NCBI GenBank assembly: GCA_022793675.1 | Contig: JAAWDH010000010.1 | Location: 1-64,000, forward strand | Reading direction: 5' to 3' | Source: Oscillospiraceae bacterium | GTDB taxonomy: Bacteria; Bacillota; Clostridia; Oscillospirales; Ruminococcaceae | DNA: 64,000 bases | Shown: positions 57,161 through 64,000 of the stretch, one piece after another | Layout: each line of letters begins with the position of its first letter | Numbering within the stretch: position 1 is the first letter of the stretch | Program-made: the position numbers and the translations under genes | Notes under the pieces: model-generated | Told to the model about the DNA's origin: nothing | The model's database searches: none | The model's input: the letters and a program-made list of their open reading frames with translations, nothing else

Positions 57161-57886
57161 TTACAGCCACTTGAGGCTGGGCTCGTCTAGCTCAAAATTA
57201 TAATCTGGATTTTGCTGGCGGACGCTTATAATCAGACTGTACCCTGCATAAGCGCCATGGGCCTTTTTTTCATTGACCCGCACACCGCATTGGTTGATAT
57301 TCATACAACGTTCCATTGGCGACAACTCAGGTTCATTGCCGTCTTCGGCCATTTTCCCGCGGTATTGGCGGATCATACGCGGCACGGCTTCTAATTTTGG
57401 GCCATAGACCTCCGGCTGGCTCTCTGCCAGCGTATCCAGTACAGCCTGGAGCTTTTCAAGATAGGCCTCCTCCCCCGGCAGTTGGTCGGTGAAGTAGGTC
57501 GTGAAATTAACCGACGTCAGTGCAACCCGCAGCGGCTCTTCCTCCCATGGGACAGGGTAATCCCACCGGAAAAGCAGCTCCATATCCGCCGGCAGCTCCA
57601 TATCCTCCAGCCAGACCGGCAGATACATCCGCGTACAGTCACGGTCGCCGGGCAGCGTTACCCTATACATTGAGGCTTCATTCAGGGATAACCCAAATTT
57701 TTCCATTACCTCCTCCGGCGTTGAAAACCAGGGCATACTGTTCAGTTCCAGCTGGTTGTTGTCCAGCTCCTCCGATAGGTTTATCACATAACGGTCTTCC
57801 CGCCCGGCTGCTGGCCCTTTCTGGCAGCCGGCAAACAGGCTGCACAACAGCAGCATACTGACTGCCATACATAACAGCTTTTTCAT
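57161..57886 (-). CDS. Lipoprotein of a tandem triplicate, second copy
   Basis: The 241-residue protein starts at 57886 behind CAAAGGAG. Signal peptide and lipobox (LCSLFAGCQK), then LDNNQLELNSMPWFSTPEEV and MYLPVWLEDMELPADMELLF match the sister copies. The leader sequence and first 60 residues are nearly identical to the upstream copy, while the C-terminal third is diverged. No function is recognised. Confidence 0.75.
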   Translation of the reverse strand: MKKLLCMAVSMLLLCSLFAGCQKGPAAGREDRYVINLSEELDNNQLELNSMPWFSTPEEVMEKFGLSLNEASMYRVTLPGDRDCTRMYLPVWLEDMELPADMELLFRWDYPVPWEEEPLRVALTSVNFTTYFTDQLPGEEAYLEKLQAVLDTLAESQPEVYGPKLEAVPRMIRQYRGKMAEDGNEPELSPMERCMNINQCGVRVNEKKAHGAYAGYSLIISVRQQNPDYNFELDEPSLKWL

Positions 57887-57963
57887 CATCATTTCTCCTT
57901 TGCGTTGAACCATGAAGGCGTGCCTTTTAAGGGATACGCCTCTGGAAGTTTGCGGTTGACACA

Positions 57964-58665
57964 TTAGATCCAGCGGTTACCATTTTCCTCTGAGCCGAAT
58001 TCGTAATCTGGATTCCGCTGCTTGATATCCAGCAATAACCTGCATCCCATATAGACCTTTTTTTCGCTGACTTTTATCGGCGCCTGACAAGTGCCAAATC
58101 CATGCTCAAAGTGAGGAAGCCTGCTGTCATCGGGCGAACGGAAATCAAAACTGAACCATTCTTTGCCCTCACGGTGTTGATAGGTATCAGGGCGATTTTC
58201 CTCCAGAAAATCCGCCATCGCCTTGAGTTTTTCAAAGTAGGCTGCTTCCGCGGCTTCATCGGCAAACTGGGTAGTCAGCTCGACAATCGTTAGCGCCCTC
58301 TCCAGCGTCTTTCCCTTTTTCAACACTGGGTAATTCGTTCGAAAGAATAATGTTAAATTGACGGGCACCTCTAAATCTTCCAAATAAACCGGCAGATACA
58401 TCCTTACTCCGCGTCGATCACCATAAAACTGCCCTTCCTCAATCAAAACCTCGTTTAAGGACAAGCCAAAAGTTTCGATGACATCTTCCGGGGCAGAAAG
58501 CCAGGGGATACTTTTCAGTTCCATCTGGTTGTTGTCCAATTCCTCCGATAAGTTCAGGACATAGCGCCCTTCTTCGCCGACGCTGACAACTGGTTTCTTT
58601 TGGCAGCTGGCAAACAGGCTGCACAACAGCAACACACTGACTGCCATACATAACAGCTTTTTCAT
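57964..58665 (-). CDS. Lipoprotein of a tandem triplicate, first copy
   Basis: The 233-residue protein starts at 58665 behind AAAGGAG. Signal peptide and lipobox (LCSLFASCQK), then LDNNQMELKSIPWLSAPEDV and MYLPVYLEDLEVPVNLTLFF. A promoter lies 90 bases upstream. It may drive all three copies, which are spaced by 18 and 77 bases. No function is recognised. Confidence 0.75.
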   Translation of the reverse strand: MKKLLCMAVSVLLLCSLFASCQKKPVVSVGEEGRYVLNLSEELDNNQMELKSIPWLSAPEDVIETFGLSLNEVLIEEGQFYGDRRGVRMYLPVYLEDLEVPVNLTLFFRTNYPVLKKGKTLERALTIVELTTQFADEAAEAAYFEKLKAMADFLEENRPDTYQHREGKEWFSFDFRSPDDSRLPHFEHGFGTCQAPIKVSEKKVYMGCRLLLDIKQRNPDYEFGSEENGNRWI

Positions 58666-58754
58666 CATCATTTCTCCTTTGTCAAAATCAGAACGGCCAT
58701 TCTGAAAATTCCTCTTATCTCTCCTTTCATTTCATAAACTTCTCCCCAATACAT

Positions 58755-58783
58755 ATTATAACACAATTTCTCAACTCCGTAAA
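58755..58783 (-). promoter_or_regulatory. Promoter of the lipoprotein array
   Basis: On the minus strand TTTACG and TATAAT are separated by 17 bases in an AT-rich region. Confidence 0.6.
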
Positions 58784-58885
58784 TTGGCATTTTCCACAAA
58801 AGATATCATATAAATTTGCTATATTACAAATTAAATTTTCAGTTTTACTATGCAATTCATCCAGATATGCGTCCAATTTTTCCAC

Positions 58886-58932
58886 TATGCAAAAAACAGG
58901 CGGAAGCTCCGGGAAAACCGGCCCTCCGCCTG
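58886..58932 (-). terminator. Terminator of pyrE
   Basis: On the minus strand GGCGGA pairs with TCCGCC, with CCGG/CCCGG within, followed by TGTTTTTTG. Confidence 0.75.
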
Positions 58933-58952
58933 TGTATAATCTGGGCTATGGC

Positions 58953-59615
58953 TTAAAACACGCAGTACTGCTCCATATACTGCTCCATCAGCGGCAGCAC
59001 ATCGCTGAACTGGTCGCTCTGGGCAAGATAGTCGTGGATATCCTTAGCGGTGACAATCGCATGGACGTCGATGCCGAACTGCTCCTTCACTTCCATCACG
59101 GCAGTCTTCCCCGGCGTCGTCCCCACCTCGCAGCGGTCCACCGAAATAAACATATCCTTCACCGTAACGGCCGCGGCGCTTTGCAGGATCGGCATACTTT
59201 CCCGCACAGCCGTGCCGGCAGTAATGACATCCTCAATGATGATGACCCTATCGCCATCCTGGGGCTTATAACCTACAAGGCTACCGCCCTCGCCATGGTC
59301 TTTGGCCTCCTTGCGGTTGAAGAAATAGGGCTTGTCAATGCCATACTCCCTTGCCAGGGCCGCCGCAGTGGTTGTGGCGAGCGGGATGCCCTTATAAGCT
59401 GGGCCGAACATGGCGTCGAAATCGCCGCCGCAGGTTTCTTTAACCAGGGCCGCATAAAACCCGCCCAGCGCGTTGATCTGCGCGCCGGTGCGGTAGTTGC
59501 CAGTATTTACGAAATAGGGGGACAGGCGGCCGCTTTTGGTGGTAAATTGTCCAAAACGCAGCACATCCGCATCCATCATAAACTCAATGAACGCCTTCTT
59601 TTCAGGTGAAATCAT
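58953..59615 (-). CDS. pyrE: Orotate phosphoribosyltransferase
   Basis: The 220-residue enzyme makes orotidine 5'-monophosphate from orotate and PRPP. It has the PRPP loop VIIIEDVITAGTAVRES and LRFGQFTTKSGRLSPYF, MFGPAYKGIPLA. Start ATG 59615 has AAAGGAAGG. It stands apart from other pyr genes; no PyrR-type leader or attenuator is seen. Confidence 0.97.
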   Translation of the reverse strand: MISPEKKAFIEFMMDADVLRFGQFTTKSGRLSPYFVNTGNYRTGAQINALGGFYAALVKETCGGDFDAMFGPAYKGIPLATTTAAALAREYGIDKPYFFNRKEAKDHGEGGSLVGYKPQDGDRVIIIEDVITAGTAVRESMPILQSAAAVTVKDMFISVDRCEVGTTPGKTAVMEVKEQFGIDVHAIVTAKDIHDYLAQSDQFSDVLPLMEQYMEQYCVF

Positions 59616-59649
59616 AGTGACCTTCCTTTCTTATGGCAGCGGCTGCGTT

Positions 59650-60066
59650 TTATTGCAGCTCGCCTAGCCGTTCTTCCAGATAGGCGGCGATCTGCTGCAG
59701 CTTTTTCAGCTGCTCCAGCTCGTCAGAAGAAACCTGTCGAAGATTGATGGTACAGATCTCGTCCAGCCCTTGGACCGTTGATTTCAGCAAATGGGCAGCA
59801 CGCTGGGTAGGGGTAGGCGGCTGGCCGTTCTCATTCGCGGGCTTTTTCTGATAGAAGCCGCGGTTGGGGGAGAAATAGTCCCTGGTATTGTAGACCAGCG
59901 CGTGCAGGGTCGTCGAGATAATCCCTTGGGAGATCGTTACCCCTTCAGGCAGGTTGTCCCGCACATACCGGGCGCACTCGGAAGTAGAATGGGGTGCTTC
60001 GTCAGCCAGCAGCTGCTTAATCAACGTGCTGGATTGGCGACTGAGTGAAGAGTTGATTGGCGGCAT
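59650..60066 (-). CDS. Small protein with winged-helix-like N-terminus and helical C-terminus
   Basis: The 138-residue protein starts at 60066 (AAAGGAG). Residues 5-80 look like a winged helix: LIKQLLADEAPHSTSECARY, then SQGIISTTLHALVY and DYFSPNRGFYQKK. The C-terminal part has a helix and predicted coiled coil (LEQLKKLQQIAAYLEERLGE). It is likely to bind DNA, but no family is recognised. It is upstream of pyrE on the same strand with a 34-base gap and a strong promoter, so pyrE may be transcribed with it. Confidence 0.65.
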   Translation of the reverse strand: MPPINSSLSRQSSTLIKQLLADEAPHSTSECARYVRDNLPEGVTISQGIISTTLHALVYNTRDYFSPNRGFYQKKPANENGQPPTPTQRAAHLLKSTVQGLDEICTINLRQVSSDELEQLKKLQQIAAYLEERLGELQ

Positions 60067-60478
60067 GACAAAAACTCCTTTCAAAGTTCCATGAAATTGC
60101 TGTTAGTTCTGTTATACCACGTTTGAATGAATTTGTCAATATCGTTTTTGTTTGAACTTATACTAATTGCTGTAAATATTGATGTTTTGAATGATTTTTG
60201 TATCACAATGTCTACTATTATCTTTCAAAGAAACTATGCACTGCTATATTGTCCTATAATTAGCAAAATAGCAATCGGATAATATGATAAAAACTGTTTA
60301 ATTTGTCGGAAATCCCCTTGTTTAAGCCGCTAAGGCCTTGATTGCCCAAGTTGCATTTTTATATATAAAATCTTCAGCGGTCTATTTTTATTATCAAAAC
60401 TCACTGATATAAAATTATCAATTTGAGAAAATATCAATTGGTTTTTAGATAAAACACAGATATATTTTATAATAGGTT
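60067..60478. other. 412-base AT-rich intergenic region
   Basis: The composition drops sharply from the surrounding GC content. It contains the promoter at 60111-60139, a CCGCTGAAG/CTTAGCGG stem near 60320-60385 that could be a weak dnaE terminator, and many poly-A/T tracts. No ORF with a ribosome site and no known RNA family is seen. Confidence 0.5.
60111..60139 (-). promoter_or_regulatory. Promoter of the winged-helix gene and possibly pyrE
   Basis: On the minus strand TTGACA and TATAAC are separated by 17 bases, 45 bases before the start codon. Confidence 0.8.
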
Positions 60479-63400
60479 TTATTTCTTTTCCCGCAGCTGC
60501 ACGTTCTCCGCCCCGCACATCAGCCGCAGCTCCCGCCAAAGCGATGGCGAAAGGGAAACGCCTGGCTTTCCGGGCGGGTAGCAATATTTCTGTCGGTCAG
60601 CAAAATAAAACAGCACCGGCACTTCCCCCGGATACCTGGATAAAACCTGCAAAAGGGGTGGGATGCGCTGGTCGTCCGGCCCCGAAAGCCGCAAATAAAG
60701 GGTGTTTGCCGGCGGCTTTACCGGCGCAGGCGCTTCCTTTCCATCAGGCCTGCCGGCGTCTTCCCGCTCCCTGAACTGCCCCAGCGGGAACAGCCTGCCG
60801 CAAAGCACCTTCGGCTCCTCGTCTTCCCGCAGCGAAAGGTTCCCTTCCGCCACTAACGGCTCGCCGGAATAGATCAGGCTGCGCTGCTCCTCCAGCGTTT
60901 TTGGGAAAACAACCAGTTCAATCGTCCCGCTGCTGTCTTCAAGCTTTGCAAAGCACATCTGCTTGCCGCTGCGGGTATTGATCGCCTTAATCCCCCCTAG
61001 CCGTCCCAACAGCCGAACCGGCTTTTTATCCGGCAGCTCCTCGGTCAGCAGCACCGCGGCCTTATCCATCCTATATTTTTTCACCAGCGGCTCGTACTGC
61101 TCCAACGGATGCCCCGTCAGGTAAAACCCCAGTGCTTCGTATTCGTTTTGCAGCAGGTCGGCCGGCGAATACTCCCCGCAGCGGGCAATGCTGATAGGCG
61201 GCGGCGCAATATCAGCGGCGGCAAACAGGTCCATCTGCCCGGCAGCCTGGTCGCGGCTCTGGAAGGCCGCCGACTCCATCACCCGGTCAAGCGCCCCCCA
61301 CATCTCCTTGCGGCTGTAGCCTAAGCCGTCCAGTGCCCCGCAGCGGACAAGCGATTCCAGCCCGCGGCGGTTCAGGTCGCGGCCGTGCATCCGGGTGCAG
61401 AAATCAAGGATATCGGTAAAAGGGCCGCCCTCTTCCCGTATCTTGACCAGATGGTTAATCGTATTCCGCCCCAGCCCCTTGACCGCCAGCAGCCCGAAAC
61501 GGATGCCTTCCCCTTCAGAGATAAAAGCCGAAACGCTTTTGTTGACGTGGGGCGGATAGATCGGGATTTTCTGCTCCCGGCATTCGCCAATATATTCCAA
61601 AAGCTTATGGGTGCTGTCCAGCACCGAAGTTAAGAGCGCCGCCAGGTAGGCCTGCGGGTAATGGCACTTCAGATAGGCCGTCTGATAGCTCACCAGCGCG
61701 TAGGCTGTGGCATGGGCTTTGTTGAAGGCATATTCGGCAAAGGGGGCCATCTCATCAAAAATCTTGTTGGCGGCTGCCTCTGGCACCCCGTTCCTAACCG
61801 CCCCCGGCACAGCCGGCGTGCCGTCGCTGTCGTCTTTGCCGTGGATAAAGATTTCCCGTTCGGCTTTGATAATCTCCATCTTTTTCTTGCCCATCGCCTT
61901 GCGCACCAGGTCGGCGCGGCCATAAGAATACCCCGCCAGCGCCCGGCAGACCTCCATGACCTGTTCCTGGTAGAGCAGGCAGCCGCCCGTCACCCGCAGG
62001 ATCGGTTCAAGCAGCGGGTGCAGGTAGGTAGTCCCCTCAGGATGCTGGCGGTTTTTGATATATTGGGGGATTGAAGCGGAGGGGCCGGGGCGGAAAATCG
62101 AAGTCGCCGCCGTTAGGTCCTCAATGGAACGGGGCTTCATCTGAACAAGCAGCTGCCGCATCCCAGAGGACTCGAACTGGAACACCCCTTCGGTTTCGCC
62201 GCGGGAAAACATTCCAAACACCTGTTTATCGTCCAATGGGATTTTTTTTATCGAAAACTCCGGCTGGAAGCGCTGCACTTCCTGCTCGCAGTGGTGGATA
62301 ACCGTCAGGTTGCGCAGCCCCAGGAAGTCCATTTTCAAAAGCCCTAGCTCTTCCAGCGTCCCCATCGGGTACTGGGTAATCACCGACTCGTCGCTTTTTT
62401 GCAGCGGCACATAATCCGATACCGGCGCGGCGGTAATGACAACCCCAGCGGCATGGGTGCCGGCATGGCGGGGCATCCCTTCCACCCGCTTGGCCATTTC
62501 AATCAGCGCCCGAACCTCGCTGTTTGCCGCCATCATCTCCCGCAGCTCCGCCGAATCGCGCAGCGCCCGCTCCAGCGTCATTTTAGGGGCAAAAGGCACC
62601 GCCTTGGCCACCTTGTCCACTACCTGATAACTTAAGCCCATCGCCCGCCCCACATCCCGGATCGCGGCCTTGGCCGCCATGGTGCCGAAGGTGATGATCT
62701 GGGCCACATGGTCCGCGCCATAGCGGCGGACGACATAGTCAATAACCTCCTGCCGCCGTTCGTAGCAGAAGTCAACGTCGAAGTCTGGCATACTGATGCG
62801 TTCCGGATTTAAAAAACGTTCAAAAATCAGGCCGTAATGGATCGGATCCACCCCTGTGATGCCGATACAGTAGGCGACAAGGCTTCCCGCCCCCGAGCCG
62901 CGCCCCGGCCCTACCGGGATGCCCTGGCTTTTGGCGTAACGGATAAAGTCCCAGACAATCAGGTAATAGTCGACATAGCCCATCCGGGTGATAACGTCCA
63001 TCTCATATTCCCAGCGGGCTTGGATTTCCGGCGTAATTTCCCGATAGCGCTTTTTCAGCCCCCGTTGGGCGAGATCGTAAAAATAATCTTTTGCCTCCCG
63101 CCCATCCGGCACTGAAAAGTGCGGCAGCTTCAGCGCCCCAAAGGTAAATTCCAGGTTGCAGCGTTCGGCGATTTTCACGGTATTGTCCAGCGCGTCCTCA
63201 AAGCCTGGCAGCGCATCCTCCATTTCCGACCGGGATTTCAGGTAAAACTCATCCGTCGGGAACTCCATCGCCCCGCCGTCGCCGACGGTATGGCCGGTCT
63301 GGATACAGACCAGGATATTCTGCATCGCTGCGTCTTCCCTTTTTAGATAGTGGCAGTCATTGGTGGCGGCCAGCAGGATGCCGGTTTCCTCGGACAGCCG

Positions 63401-63973
63401 CCGCAGCTGCGGGAGGATGGCGCGCTGTTCGGCAATGCCATGGTTTTGCACCTCAAGGAAAAAATTCCCGCTGCCAAAGATATCCCGATAGCGCAGCGCC
63501 GTTTCTTTTGCGCCGGCATAGTCCCCAGACGTGAGCTTCCGGGGGATCTCGCCGGCCAGGCAGGCCGACAGCGCAATCAAGCCGCCGTTATACCGCCGCA
63601 GCAGCTCCAAATCAACCCGCGGCTTGCTGTAAAAGCCTTCCAGCCCGGCAAACGACACCAGCTGCATCAGGTTCTGGTAGCCCTCTTCGTTTTTGCACAG
63701 CAATACCAGATGATGAGGGGAATTGTCAACCTTATGCACCTTATCAAAACGGGTGCGCGGGGCGACATAGACCTCGCAGCCAATGATCGGCTTGACCCCT
63801 TCCTTTTTACAGGCTTTATAAAAATCGATGGCGCCGTAGAGCGCGCCATGGTCAGTGATAGCCGCCGCAGCCTGCCCCATCGCTTTAAGCTGCCGCGGGA
63901 TTTCCTTGATGCGGCAAGCGCCGTCTAAGAGGCTGTATTCTGTATGAAGGTGCAGATGGACAAAATCTTTCAT
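60479..63973 (-). CDS. dnaE: DNA polymerase III alpha subunit, DnaE type
   Basis: The 1164-residue polymerase starts at 63973 (AAAGGGGG). It has the PHP domain HLHLHTEYSLLDGACRIKEI, the polymerase active site with PGRGSGAGSLVAY, MPDFDVDFC (catalytic Asp pair) and the third Asp in LKMDFLGLRNLT; helix-hairpin-helix and a C-terminal OB domain (RLLGRLGGIKAINTRSGKQM). Length is that of DnaE1/DnaE3. Firmicutes usually also have PolC. It is complete in the window. Confidence 0.97.
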   Translation of the reverse strand: MKDFVHLHLHTEYSLLDGACRIKEIPRQLKAMGQAAAAITDHGALYGAIDFYKACKKEGVKPIIGCEVYVAPRTRFDKVHKVDNSPHHLVLLCKNEEGYQNLMQLVSFAGLEGFYSKPRVDLELLRRYNGGLIALSACLAGEIPRKLTSGDYAGAKETALRYRDIFGSGNFFLEVQNHGIAEQRAILPQLRRLSEETGILLAATNDCHYLKREDAAMQNILVCIQTGHTVGDGGAMEFPTDEFYLKSRSEMEDALPGFEDALDNTVKIAERCNLEFTFGALKLPHFSVPDGREAKDYFYDLAQRGLKKRYREITPEIQARWEYEMDVITRMGYVDYYLIVWDFIRYAKSQGIPVGPGRGSGAGSLVAYCIGITGVDPIHYGLIFERFLNPERISMPDFDVDFCYERRQEVIDYVVRRYGADHVAQIITFGTMAAKAAIRDVGRAMGLSYQVVDKVAKAVPFAPKMTLERALRDSAELREMMAANSEVRALIEMAKRVEGMPRHAGTHAAGVVITAAPVSDYVPLQKSDESVITQYPMGTLEELGLLKMDFLGLRNLTVIHHCEQEVQRFQPEFSIKKIPLDDKQVFGMFSRGETEGVFQFESSGMRQLLVQMKPRSIEDLTAATSIFRPGPSASIPQYIKNRQHPEGTTYLHPLLEPILRVTGGCLLYQEQVMEVCRALAGYSYGRADLVRKAMGKKKMEIIKAEREIFIHGKDDSDGTPAVPGAVRNGVPEAAANKIFDEMAPFAEYAFNKAHATAYALVSYQTAYLKCHYPQAYLAALLTSVLDSTHKLLEYIGECREQKIPIYPPHVNKSVSAFISEGEGIRFGLLAVKGLGRNTINHLVKIREEGGPFTDILDFCTRMHGRDLNRRGLESLVRCGALDGLGYSRKEMWGALDRVMESAAFQSRDQAAGQMDLFAAADIAPPPISIARCGEYSPADLLQNEYEALGFYLTGHPLEQYEPLVKKYRMDKAAVLLTEELPDKKPVRLLGRLGGIKAINTRSGKQMCFAKLEDSSGTIELVVFPKTLEEQRSLIYSGEPLVAEGNLSLREDEEPKVLCGRLFPLGQFREREDAGRPDGKEAPAPVKPPANTLYLRLSGPDDQRIPPLLQVLSRYPGEVPVLFYFADRQKYCYPPGKPGVSLSPSLWRELRLMCGAENVQLREKK

Positions 63974-64000
63974 GGCTACAACCCCCTTTGCAGTCCCTGC

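Overview
The window looks like a chromosomal segment of a spore-forming, moderately high-GC (about 55-60 percent by eye) member of the Clostridia, most likely Oscillospiraceae/Ruminococcaceae-like. The support is genes for SpoIID, a SpoIIM-like protein and a Spo0A C-terminal-domain protein, an alpha2-type glycyl-tRNA synthetase, the YqeG / EF-P / CD1247-type neighbourhood, a RibU transporter behind an FMN riboswitch, and clostridial families such as DUF2508, DUF4830, DUF624 and YlbF. No rRNA, tRNA, phage, transposase gene or CRISPR array was seen. Species cannot be assigned from the sequence alone.

Layout. 1-4.0 kb (minus): repeat remnants, a terminator and a heterodimeric ABC exporter. 4.4-13.1 kb: DUF2508, an orphan Spo0A-C protein with a perfect 0A-box upstream, radC, a Ser-rich membrane protein coupled to spoIID, then the coupled iscS-thiI-pncC operon and glyQS. 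13.3-18.4 kb: a small Cys-rich protein, an HTH/zinc-ribbon regulator, rpsU with a structured leader, yqeG, an endonuclease IV-like protein, efp, a CD1247-type protein, and FMN riboswitch-ribU. 18.5-23.4 kb: MATE exporter plus DUF5714, then a metal-resistance operon (ArsR sensor, free-standing HMA protein, Cd/Zn P-type ATPase, 66-residue membrane protein). 23.9-31.4 kb: a seven-gene surface-polymer operon (GT2, TagF-like, TagD, GT4, polymerase, LicD, flippase). 31.5-38 kb: thioredoxin, three small unknown genes, yfcE, SpoIIM-like, DUF624, GNAT, an orphan sugar-ABC ATPase and DUF4830. 38-50 kb: an EF-G-like GTPase, AraC regulator, miaB-ylbF, ornithine-cyclodeaminase family, a membrane-anchored unknown, murC and recG. 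50.2-53.3 kb: four tandem YbjN-like genes. 53.5-58.7 kb: a chemoreceptor coupled to an FMN-binding-type lipoprotein, DUF2200, and a triplicated lipoprotein array. 59-64 kb: pyrE, a small winged-helix-like protein and dnaE.

The most unusual signal is a family of about ten palindromic, MITE-like intergenic elements. Arms like GTACGACGCTTTCTGAAGAA lead to an inner box TCGCYAGGGTA and a core of CCTACTGCGTCG facing CGACGCAGTAGG. They occur as full, half and tandem copies. Several genes end inside them, so unrelated proteins share a C-terminal EYDAF, and their edges repeatedly lie next to -35 boxes. Other points worth a second look are the Spo0A-C orphan with its 0A-box, the YbjN-like cluster, the split metal-ATPase operon, an EF-G paralogue with altered G motifs, face-to-face promoters between recG and the YbjN cluster, and the triplicated lipoproteins.

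Start codons were chosen from visible Shine-Dalgarno sequences. Promoters and terminators were found by eye and are candidates. Family names rest on recognised motifs, with no database search.
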